Made by a program: the position numbers and the translations under genes. A stretch of DNA of 6,300 nt from Actinomycetes bacterium (GTDB lineage: Bacteria > Actinomycetota > Acidimicrobiia > Acidimicrobiales > Acidimicrobiaceae): contig JAKAPB010000122.1 of the NCBI GenBank assembly GCA_021823045.1, positions 1 to 6,300 of the forward strand, in the 5' to 3' direction. Numbering within the stretch: the first letter of the stretch is position 1; each line of letters opens with the position of its first letter. Shown here piece by piece: positions 1 to 6,300 of the stretch. The notes below the pieces were generated by a model that was not told the origin of the DNA, ran no database searches, and was given only the letters and a program-made list of their open reading frames with translations.

Positions 1-1800
1 GGGTGACCGATAGACCGAGATTATCGAGCCGATGGCGTATTGATAGGGGGAGGAATCCAACTCCTGGATTATCGAGTCAAACCCCGACCTTCTCGGAGAG
101 AGTATCGCTATGTCGGATTCGTTGATCTCTCTAAGTTCGTTGGTAAATCGGTCCCTAATCATGGTCCCACTTTTTATCAACTCGTCTATCTGGGCGACGA
201 CGGCTACGGCTTCCTGGTCTCTGATTGGGCCTATGAGGGCATGCTGGATCGCTTCGATCGGTCCGAGCATGAGAACCGAAGGCTGCTCTGGCTGGTCATC
301 GACGTAAGGCGTTAGAGCCTTGAACGAGTAACCCTGAGCGGATCCATCCAAGAGCCTTTCGAAAATCGAATTGACGAAATTAACGATCCCGATCCGACTT
401 CTAAAATTAGTTGTCAGCTCGACTATGCCACCGCCAAGTGGCTCTATCTGGGACCTAACGGAGTTGAATTGGCGGAGGTCGGCCCCTCTAAAGCGGTAAA
501 TTGACTGTTTGGGGTCACCTACGAAGAAGAGGGTTCCCGCCCTCATTGACCCTTGGGTTACCTCTGAAACGGAGGTATTCATTCCAGCCAAAGAGAAGAT
601 CAGTTCGACTTGGAGTGGGTCTGTATCTTGAAATTCGTCGATTAGATAGTGGGTGTATTGCTGGCCAAGCTGCTCTAGCACGACTTTTGAATCGGGTCCC
701 AAAATAAGGTCTCGAGACATTCCTAGGAGGTCTTCGTAGCTAAGAGTTCCCTCTGTGCGTCTGTCTTGTACCCCTTCGAAGGTGAATTCGATCAAGGCGT
801 CACTGAGGACCGACAACCAGTGCTGGATATAGCGGGTCTTGATGTCGATGATCTCGCTGTAGATCTCCTCGGTGCCATCGGTTAATTCCGCTATCCTCGC
901 CAGTGCGGCGTTTGGTGGTATCTTGGTCCTCGGCTTTCTGCTACTAGGTTTGGGAGCGTCTTTTAGCAGTTCTAACAGTAAAAACAGATTGTTTGACGAC
1001 AATGGATCCGCTAGCAGTTTGGCGTATGTAAATAGCTTCAGGCACCTTTTTGCAGCCATTTTTTCCGGGTCAAGCAGCCCCATTAACTCCTTGGTAAGCG
1101 ATAAGAGTTGGCTATTTTTTCCCACCAGTTCGGGTATTAACGTGGGAGTAGGTTGAGGACTGGAGGTTAGTGTCCTTGAAAGCAGCGGCCACGCCGCATC
1201 AAGCGCTCTGGCGGCTTTTTTAATAACCGAGAGGCTTGCACCTTGGGAATGTGCGACCACCATGGCCCACGGGAGGAGGTCTGGCCCGAGTGGATCTGGT
1301 TGGGCCTGCAACAATTTTGACAGGAAACCTTCAAAACGGGTTTCGAACTCAATTTCCTTTTCTATCTCATCTAATACTTCGATTTCAGGAGTAAGGCCGG
1401 CCTCGAATGTAAAGCTACTCAATATCCTCCTGGCGAAGGAGTGGATCGTTCCAATCGGTGCTCCCTCAATCTCCGAGAGCGCTCGTTTGATTCTTGTCAA
1501 AGAGATTTCTTCCTCTTCGCAGGCTTCGAGGTCGGCTAGCTCGAAGGTTATCCTTTCCAAAAGCTCTTTGGCCGATTTCTCGGTAAAGGTAATTGCGACG
1601 ATCTTAGAAATGCTCACACCCTCGACCAGGAGGAGATTCTTTACCCTTTCCACGAGCGAAGTGGTCTTGCCACTGCCAGCTCCAGCCTCGACAAACAAGG
1701 TCCTTTTAAGCTGCTCCGCTATTTGGACCCGTGCGCCTTGGTCTTTGACCTGAATCACATTTGGACCAACGGAGTTTGATCCTTCCGCAGGGCCCACCAT
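1..1800 (-). CDS. UvrD/RecB/AddA-type superfamily 1 DNA helicase, C-terminus cut by left window edge
   Basis: An uninterrupted reading frame of 600 codons starts with ATG at 1800 and runs off the left edge without a stop. It encodes an ATP-driven helicase motor of the AddA/RecB class, expected to unwind broken DNA ends together with the nuclease encoded just upstream. Visible motifs: Walker A GAGSGKTT (40-47); motif Ia TFTEKSAKEL (71-80); motif Ib GTIHSFARRIL (117-127); an AddA/RecB-type LSYEDLL segment (353-359); Walker B/motif II DEFQDTD (388-394); motif III GDPKQSIYRFRGADL (428-442); motif IV TTNFRSR (463-469); and IAIL (564-567) opening the second half of domain 2A. Motifs V and VI and any C-terminal nuclease domain lie outside the window. 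Family members are usually about 1,050-1,200 residues, so roughly half is missing. The start is fixed by its one-base overlap with the upstream stop and by the Walker A lying about 40 residues in. PcrA/UvrD itself is less likely because of the long segment between motifs Ib and II and the LSYEDLL motif. AdnB is a possible alternative. Confidence 0.95.
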   Translation of the reverse strand, partial: MVGPAEGSNSVGPNVIQVKDQGARVQIAEQLKRTLFVEAGAGSGKTTSLVERVKNLLLVEGVSISKIVAITFTEKSAKELLERITFELADLEACEEEEISLTRIKRALSEIEGAPIGTIHSFARRILSSFTFEAGLTPEIEVLDEIEKEIEFETRFEGFLSKLLQAQPDPLGPDLLPWAMVVAHSQGASLSVIKKAARALDAAWPLLSRTLTSSPQPTPTLIPELVGKNSQLLSLTKELMGLLDPEKMAAKRCLKLFTYAKLLADPLSSNNLFLLLELLKDAPKPSSRKPRTKIPPNAALARIAELTDGTEEIYSEIIDIKTRYIQHWLSVLSDALIEFTFEGVQDRRTEGTLSYEDLLGMSRDLILGPDSKVVLEQLGQQYTHYLIDEFQDTDPLQVELIFSLAGMNTSVSEVTQGSMRAGTLFFVGDPKQSIYRFRGADLRQFNSVRSQIEPLGGGIVELTTNFRSRIGIVNFVNSIFERLLDGSAQGYSFKALTPYVDDQPEQPSVLMLGPIEAIQHALIGPIRDQEAVAVVAQIDELIKSGTMIRDRFTNELREINESDIAILSPRRSGFDSIIQELDSSPYQYAIGSIISVYRSP

Positions 1801-1802
1801 CA
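1798..1802 (-). promoter_or_regulatory. TGATG stop/start overlap coupling nuclease and helicase translation
   Basis: The nuclease stop codon TGA (1802-1800) and the helicase start codon ATG (1800-1798) share the A. No strong Shine-Dalgarno sequence is seen just upstream (the sense strand reads GCAGACGAG before TGATG). Re-initiation by ribosomes finishing the nuclease is therefore the likely way the helicase is translated. This would keep the two subunits near equal amounts, as expected for a heterodimer. The overlap is seen directly; the coupling is inferred. Confidence 0.8.
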
Positions 1803-4800
1803 CTCGTCTGCGCTATCTGAGAAGTCATCCTGAAAGCGCAATTCATCTGGGTAGACCAAATGGGCGAAGCTCGAAATGGCTCGGTCGGCAAATTTTGCTC
1901 TTATCTGCTGGTTGTGCCAGCGTGGCCTCAAGTTAGATGGGTCACAGTACTCGCAGCCAATTGGATTATTCCGTGGATTGAGCATTCCTTGGGGAAACGA
2001 TCCGTCCCAGATTGCTTTGACTATTGAATTTACGACCTCGGCGACTTTTTCCTTGACATCTTCGGTGAGCGCCAGGCTGATCCTCCTTGCCTCTTCAGGC
2101 GTTGCGGTAAAGAGGTATTCGCCGAGCAACTGTGGAGTTGATGCCGTGTCCCATTCCATGCCCTCGAGGCTTGCGGCGTAGATGGCCAGCTGAAGGTTTC
2201 TGCCGTTTTGAGTTGGATCATCGGGGGATACCTTGTAGTAGCTCGATTTTCCGGACTTGTAGTCGATGACAACAGCTTGATTCAGGTCGTGCCTCAGGTC
2301 TATCCGGTCGATTCTGCCGATAAATTCGATCACTGGTTCCCCGGTTACTGACAGACTGGCTCGGAGCCGCTCGTTTGGTCCGAAGTAGACCTCAGAACCG
2401 ATGGCTTCGGCGTTGCTAGCTTCTCTGAACTCGCTATCTTTTTGGACTATTTGTTTGATCTCGCCGATCAGTCGACTTCGTTCGAACTCATAAAAAATTG
2501 GCTTGGTAAATCGGTTGAGCTTGGCAAGCTCGCCAATTTTTTCCTCTGCGCTCGAGATGGCAACCATCAACTCCTGTTCGCTCCAACGTTCGCCAGGTGT
2601 TCTGCTTGTGCCGGCGGGTTCTTTTAAGGACCATTTCACCATTGTGTCCAGGGCATGGTGGATTATGTTCCCTCGATCTCGAGGCGAAATATCTGCTTCG
2701 GTAGAAGCCTGCTCAATTGGAGTTATCGACAGTACCTCCCTTGCAAAGTAGGCGAATGGGCACGCGACCCAACGTTCGAGGGAGGTAGGAGAGAAGGCTT
2801 GCAGTTCGATCTTGGTAGAAATTGGCTCACCAATCATCCCGTCGAATTCGGTGAAGTGCCAAGCAGACCGCGCCCTTTTAGTTCTGTAACCACTTTCAAG
2901 TGGATCTTTGGATTCACCTAAAAGAAGTGCCGCTGCTTTGTGGTCAGAATTATTGATCTTTCTGGCTCGAAGCATTGTGATCTCGCGTTTGTCGATCGGA
3001 GAATGGGTTTTAGACAGGTCAGTGAAGTCTCCGTCAAGGTGGGTCAGCCTAGGGTCCCTCAGAAATAGGTACTCCGAGGTCGATACACGCCTTCCGATTG
3101 ACTTTGAAATTAGGTCACATAGCCACCTAGATGGAGACTTGGCCTTCGTGCCGCTGAGATCACTTCTGCTGCTCATCAAGACGACCTCTTTTGATGCGAA
3201 AGCGATGTTCGAAAGGGCAGCCTTCGCTTCAAAGTAGCGGCTCCCGCCTTGCTCCGCTTCAATACCGTATCTTGCTTCTAAATAAGGAGTTACTAGTGGA
3301 TTGTGGGCCCTAAGAGCGGACACCCTATCCTCGGTCATCCCAAGTACTACCACCAGTTTTCGGGGGCTAAAGGGAGTTGACCATACGGGGTGGATCGGTA
3401 GACCAAGGTCAATCTTTCCCACTGTCAGCTGTGCCGCTTCGATAGCGCTTCTTGCTGAGTCTCTGAATTCTTCAAAGTTGACAGCCGGGACCACGAGGTC
3501 AAGTTTTTTCAAAGCCCGTATTACCTCGGCAACCGCCTCCCGTTTTGCTTGCAATATTTCTCGATTGGAGACCTCATCATCCTTTTCTAGGCGCCAAAGC
3601 TGGAACCGATCCCCCCAAGCTATCCAGTCTTTGAAGCTCATAGCAGTGTCCTTTGTGGACTCTTGAAGTTTGGCAACGAATTTGATCTCTTCGGTGAGCC
3701 TTAGACATGCCTGGTGAATTTGGATTGGAGTGAAGTTATGACTGAACTTGTAGGTATTCAGTGCGCCAAGAAGCTCGCTAGCACAACCGTTCAACCTCTC
3801 AAGCCAGTACGGCTCTGCCAGATCACCCAATACGTTGCGCGCCACTTCTTCCATGGCAGAGATTGCTATCGTGTCTTTTTCATCGGCCTTATCTTGAAGC
3901 TTTAGCAGATCAAAAAGGCTCTTCAGGGTGGGTGGTGATGCAGCGATTTCCAAGATCGTTTCAGCGCGCCTCGCCCAGGCTGTGTCGCCCAAGTGGCCGG
4001 CTGGGGACGCGACGTAAGGTATCTGAGACCTACTCAGCTGAGAGAGTAGGTATGGGAGGTAGGGGTCCTCGGAGGTGTAGGTGATCTCCATCTCGGAGAA
4101 TCTGACACCCTTTTTTGCCGCTTCTATTACCAGCCTTACTGCGTAACGGACTTCGTCTGATGGGTCGTGTGCGTCTACGAAGGCGAAATTCAACACGGGA
4201 AATGAGCTCCCTTGGATTCCGTTTACCGTTGGGTTGGCTTGCTTTGCCCAGACGGCGAATGGTTCGTCGATATCTTTGTCTCCGAAGACCCTAAGTATGA
4301 TTGACACCTCACAGTGGCGGGCTAATCCCGCCACTATCTCTGCGCCAGTTGGATTGATGCGGGTGGGTAAAAAGACTATCACCGGATCTAGGCGCAGGCT
4401 TGTTCGGTTCATCCGAAGGGTTTTGGCCGCAATTTCTCGTATCTCGAACGATGAATAGAATTTAGGTGATATTCGGTCACTTATTTCGTCGCAAACCCTT
4501 AGCAGCGTAGAAGTCCTGCCAGTCAAGCCTCGAAGCGTCGCTTTGTCGCGTTCTCTTAGCAGTTCGTAACTGCGAAATATCGATTGAAAAGAGTCGATGG
4601 TGACCCTTTTTTGATTCGTACCGGGAAATTCTGCGCTATGGTTTTCCAGGACCTTCTTGGCGGCTAACCTGACCACCCCGCCGCTGGATTTTCGGCGCTT
4701 TGCTAGACTCCCATCCCGCCTTACTATCGATTCAGCTAATTGATCGAAGGTGATGAAGTCGACTGCGCCAAGACCATTCCCGGTTCCCGGTCCGGCGAAC

Positions 4801-5057
4801 AGCGGTGCAAGATTCCTTCTAGTGAGCACGCCGGTTTCGTGTGAATCCACGATTACGGAGACCTTCTTTAGGTTCTCGTCGCTTTTTAACCTCTTGATCT
4901 CGTCGGCAAGTACTCTTATCGGATCTGACTCTGGCGTTACCCAACTGGTTTTACATTGGGGGTAAGCCGACTGGCCATTTGCCGGTGTTGTAACTGTATC
5001 GGGGTCCGCTGGTCCAACCTTCGACTGGTCCGACTTGTTTGAATCTGTATAGGGCAT
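1800..5057 (-). CDS. AddB-like PD-(D/E)XK nuclease, partner of the downstream helicase
   Basis: This is a 1,085-residue protein and probably the nuclease subunit of an AddAB-like resection complex. Residues 1-45 are a polar, Pro/Ser/Asp-rich extension. From about 46 to 750 it resembles the inactivated helicase half of AddB/RecC-type proteins: RRNLA (80-84), FITFDQLAE (101-109), VVVLGMTEDR (569-578) and a segment around D633 ending in PSRWL. No Walker A motif is visible. The nuclease domain fills about 755-1050: SPTSLERWVACPF (756-768), H800 in RGNIIHHALD, GRIDRID (914-920), VVIDYKSG (929-936) and QLAIY (956-960). By family analogy the metal and catalytic residues are H800, D917, D932, K934, Q956 and Y960. 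Cysteines C766, C1035 and C1038 fit the Fe-S staple of this family, but the fourth position (1044) is Arg. ATG at 5057 is the only ATG, GTG or TTG between the upstream in-frame stop (5105) and codon 70. Its stop overlaps the helicase start by one base. AdnA is an alternative, disfavoured by the absent Walker A. Confidence 0.93.
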   Translation of the reverse strand: MPYTDSNKSDQSKVGPADPDTVTTPANGQSAYPQCKTSWVTPESDPIRVLADEIKRLKSDENLKKVSVIVDSHETGVLTRRNLAPLFAGPGTGNGLGAVDFITFDQLAESIVRRDGSLAKRRKSSGGVVRLAAKKVLENHSAEFPGTNQKRVTIDSFQSIFRSYELLRERDKATLRGLTGRTSTLLRVCDEISDRISPKFYSSFEIREIAAKTLRMNRTSLRLDPVIVFLPTRINPTGAEIVAGLARHCEVSIILRVFGDKDIDEPFAVWAKQANPTVNGIQGSSFPVLNFAFVDAHDPSDEVRYAVRLVIEAAKKGVRFSEMEITYTSEDPYLPYLLSQLSRSQIPYVASPAGHLGDTAWARRAETILEIAASPPTLKSLFDLLKLQDKADEKDTIAISAMEEVARNVLGDLAEPYWLERLNGCASELLGALNTYKFSHNFTPIQIHQACLRLTEEIKFVAKLQESTKDTAMSFKDWIAWGDRFQLWRLEKDDEVSNREILQAKREAVAEVIRALKKLDLVVPAVNFEEFRDSARSAIEAAQLTVGKIDLGLPIHPVWSTPFSPRKLVVVLGMTEDRVSALRAHNPLVTPYLEARYGIEAEQGGSRYFEAKAALSNIAFASKEVVLMSSRSDLSGTKAKSPSRWLCDLISKSIGRRVSTSEYLFLRDPRLTHLDGDFTDLSKTHSPIDKREITMLRARKINNSDHKAAALLLGESKDPLESGYRTKRARSAWHFTEFDGMIGEPISTKIELQAFSPTSLERWVACPFAYFAREVLSITPIEQASTEADISPRDRGNIIHHALDTMVKWSLKEPAGTSRTPGERWSEQELMVAISSAEEKIGELAKLNRFTKPIFYEFERSRLIGEIKQIVQKDSEFREASNAEAIGSEVYFGPNERLRASLSVTGEPVIEFIGRIDRIDLRHDLNQAVVIDYKSGKSSYYKVSPDDPTQNGRNLQLAIYAASLEGMEWDTASTPQLLGEYLFTATPEEARRISLALTEDVKEKVAEVVNSIVKAIWDGSFPQGMLNPRNNPIGCEYCDPSNLRPRWHNQQIRAKFADRAISSFAHLVYPDELRFQDDFSDSADE

Positions 5058-5059
5058 CC

Positions 5060-5084
5060 CCCAACAAATTACCCATTGGTTGGG
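5060..5084 (-). promoter_or_regulatory. Inverted repeat/hairpin directly before the nuclease start codon
   Basis: On the coding strand, arm CCCAACCAAT (5084-5075) pairs with arm ATTTGTTGGG (5069-5060) around a 5-base loop, with nine of ten positions complementary and one C/T mismatch. Only two bases (GG, 5059-5058) separate it from the ATG at 5057. The only purine-rich tract near the start, GGGGG at 5062-5058, is partly inside the stem and too close to the ATG for a normal Shine-Dalgarno. As RNA the stem could hide the initiation region; as DNA it could be an operator dyad. There is no U-run after it, so it does not look like a terminator. Confidence 0.55.
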
Positions 5085-5086
5085 AC

Positions 5087-5126
5087 ATTCGCTTTCCAGA
5101 GGTCAAATTGTGTCAAATTGTGTCAA
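5087..5126 (-). promoter_or_regulatory. Candidate promoter for the nuclease-helicase operon (weak)
   Basis: On the minus strand two perfect TTGACA hexamers (5126-5121 and 5116-5111) could act as -35 boxes. The best -10 I can place is GCGAAT (5092-5087), 18 bp after the second TTGACA. It matches only the last three bases of TATAAT and lacks the important A at position 2. A start site there would lie within the leader hairpin region, just upstream of the nuclease ATG. The -35 matches come from the 10-bp repeat and may be coincidental. Confidence 0.3.
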
Positions 5127-5132
5127 ATTGGG
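5103..5132. repeat. Three tandem 10-bp direct repeats (TCAAATTGTG, last copy TCAAATTGGG)
   Basis: Two perfect copies of TCAAATTGTG (5103-5112 and 5113-5122) are followed by TCAAATTGGG (5123-5132), which differs at one base. They lie in the gap between the transporter stop and the nuclease start. On the coding (minus) strand each unit reads CAATTTGA, and successive copies create TTGACA, TTGACA and TTGACC spaced exactly 10 bp, about one helical turn. Such phasing would suit cooperative protein binding or stacked -35 elements. A chance short tandem duplication cannot be excluded. Confidence 0.85.
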
Positions 5133-5151
5133 CCGGGTGAAGATTCGATGA

Positions 5152-6300
5152 CTACTGAGTGGCGAGTGTCAGGTATCCTTCTCGCTTGATCGAAGGTATG
5201 GCAAAGGCGATGGTCGGGATCAAGACCAAGATGATCATCCACCTCAGACCGAAGAAGTCGGCAAAATAACCCAAAATAAAAGGTGAGATAATGTTTGCGC
5301 TCCCAGCGGCGGCGGATAGCAAGGAGTTCGCTCGATCCAACTCGTCCTCATTTATCGAGTTTCTAGCGAGGTTGAGAGAAATTGGATATACCAGACCATG
5401 GGGAATACCTAGCAGCGCGAAGGACAAAAAGAGCTCCATCGGTGAGCTGCCGAGTGCAAAGATAACAATCGCAATAATCGAGAGCGAGGAGGAGAATATG
5501 ACAAGAGCTCGCAGCTTTAGCTTGTGAGGGTAGAGAAGTATGACCCCCCGAGATGCGAAGGAGGCCATAAAGAGCGTGGTAAATGCTAGCTGAGTAGAAG
5601 AAGCCGAGACGTGGTAGATGAAGTGGGCGACGAGGGCACCGAAAGATACCGCAGCCACGAAGGGGAAGGAGTATATGAGCTGGGTGTAGATTGCGATCCT
5701 GAAGCCTCGGATTCGCATCAACTCGGCGACCGATATTTTCTTTTTCGGAACTACCACTTCTGGGGGGCCTTGGACCGATCCGACCTCAGTCTTTTTGGTT
5801 AGCCAAAGGGCAAGAAGTACAAAGGGCAAGAAACTACCCATCGCTACAACCAGCGAACCGGGCCAGAGGCGAAGCAGAACAGACTCAAGTAGAGGTCCGA
5901 CGGCCAGGCTTGCAGATAAGGCAAAGGTGTAGGCCGCCACACCCCTGCTGGGCGAGACGCCCTCTAAGTGAGACCCGATTGTTGCCAAGCTCGGATACAT
6001 AACTCCACCCGAGATCCCAAGGGCTATGTAGCCCAGAAAGAATCCCGCCGGATCCTTTGAGATGACCAAGAGGATCGAAAGTCCAGTAGCTAACAGGGCA
6101 AGCCTGGGCGCCGATTTAAGTGGTGTTTTGCGAACCGAAATCAAAAAGGCGGTCAGTACCGCAGACACCCCAGAGAGGGCAACAGCTAGTCCAATTGACG
6201 AAGTCGAAAGGGAGAGGGCTTGCCTTCCTAAAAGCGGAGCCGTGGTCTGGACGCTGTTATTGCTCGCCCGAAATAGGGCCGCTATCGCGAGATAGCCCAC
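5152..6300 (-). CDS. Major facilitator superfamily transporter, N-terminus probably cut by right window edge
   Basis: The 382 visible residues form an inner-membrane transporter of the MFS fold; the substrate cannot be told. Hydrophobic segments at roughly 1-25, 33-56, 64-82, 86-111, 119-145, 149-168, 199-229, 237-257, 264-284, 289-312, 326-350 and 352-370 give the expected twelve helices. A charged central loop with PKKK lies at about 169-198. The two halves echo each other: GISGGVMYPSLATIGS (95-110) in helix 4 and GIPHGLVYPISLNLAR (298-313) in helix 10. Helix 11 has the SLLSAAAGSANIISPFILGYFAD pattern (326-348) common in the family. The usual motif A (G-x3-D-R) between helices 2 and 3 is not recognisable; the loop reads SVRKTPLKS (55-63). 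The first visible codon is GTG exactly at the edge. Helix 1 looks short on its outer end, so a few N-terminal residues probably lie beyond the window. The stop is TAG at 5154-5152. It shares strand with the repair genes but is separated by 94 bp, so a functional link is not implied. Confidence 0.88.
   Translation of the reverse strand: MGYLAIAALFRASNNSVQTTAPLLGRQALSLSTSSIGLAVALSGVSAVLTAFLISVRKTPLKSAPRLALLATGLSILLVISKDPAGFFLGYIALGISGGVMYPSLATIGSHLEGVSPSRGVAAYTFALSASLAVGPLLESVLLRLWPGSLVVAMGSFLPFVLLALWLTKKTEVGSVQGPPEVVVPKKKISVAELMRIRGFRIAIYTQLIYSFPFVAAVSFGALVAHFIYHVSASSTQLAFTTLFMASFASRGVILLYPHKLKLRALVIFSSSLSIIAIVIFALGSSPMELFLSFALLGIPHGLVYPISLNLARNSINEDELDRANSLLSAAAGSANIISPFILGYFADFFGLRWMIILVLIPTIAFAIPSIKREGYLTLATQ

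Noticed and set aside
872..1156. Plus-strand open frame of 94 codons that looks hydrophobic near its start
   Set aside because: It is antisense to the continuous helicase frame. The apparent membrane segment comes from reading the complement of ordinary helicase codons.
1262..1753. Plus-strand open frame of 163 codons
   Set aside because: It lies wholly antisense to the helicase motif region, where the minus frame encodes Walker A and motifs Ia and Ib. The product is Ser-rich with no recognisable domain, which is typical of a shadow frame.
3301..3666. Plus-strand open frame of 121 codons
   Set aside because: It is antisense to the conserved VVVLGMTEDR region of the nuclease subunit, and its composition shows no family signature.
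1..5057. AdnAB pair as in mycobacteria
   Set aside because: AdnA keeps an N-terminal P-loop, which I cannot find in the nuclease subunit here, so an AddAB-like assignment fits better. It is not fully excluded because the helicase C-terminus is unseen.
5103..5132. Possible CRISPR array
   Set aside because: The units are only 10 bp and directly abut, with no spacers and no cas genes nearby.
5058..5151. Rho-independent terminator after the transporter gene
   Set aside because: The only stem in the gap (5060-5084) has no following U-run and touches the next start codon, and no GC-rich stem follows the TAG.

Overview
The window reads as a stretch of bacterial chromosome with three genes, all on the minus strand, so transcription runs from the right edge to the left: an MFS transporter (cut by the right edge), then a large PD-(D/E)XK nuclease of the AddB/RecB-exonuclease type, then a UvrD/RecB/AddA-type superfamily 1 helicase (cut by the left edge). 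Coding density is very high. The only gap between genes is 94 bp (5058-5151). I see no RNA gene, transposon, CRISPR array or prophage gene.

The two left-hand genes form the core of the window. The nuclease stop and the helicase start share one base (TGATG at 1802-1798), so they are almost certainly co-transcribed and translationally coupled. Together they look like an AddAB/RecBCD-type machine for end resection and repair of double-strand breaks. The helicase carries motifs Q-like, I, Ia, Ib, II, III and IV in the visible 600 residues. The nuclease partner has a degenerate, Walker-less N-terminal half and an intact-looking nuclease active site. It retains three of the four cysteines that normally hold the Fe-S cluster around this fold, with Arg in place of the last one.

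The organism is probably an actinobacterium. The helicase N-terminus (D-x-x-A-R-x-x-I ... T-L-F-V-E-A-G-A-G-S-G-K-T-T, then T-F-T-E-K-x-A-x-E-L, then E-A-G-L-x-P-x-I-E-V-L-D-E) matches, from memory, the helicase half of the AddAB-like pairs common in Acidimicrobiia and related Actinobacteria. Base composition is moderate (near half GC by eye) and AGG, AGA and ATA codons are frequent, which is unlike high-GC actinobacteria and would fit a moderate-GC acidimicrobial lineage. This placement is inference and needs a search.

The 94-bp gap before the nuclease gene holds the only non-coding structure: three head-to-tail 10-bp repeats, each carrying a -35-like TTGAC core on the coding strand, and a 10-bp-arm hairpin ending two bases before the nuclease start codon. 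These suggest a dedicated promoter or operator and possible translational control for the repair operon. I found no wholly new system. The most interesting points are the missing Fe-S cysteine and this leader region.
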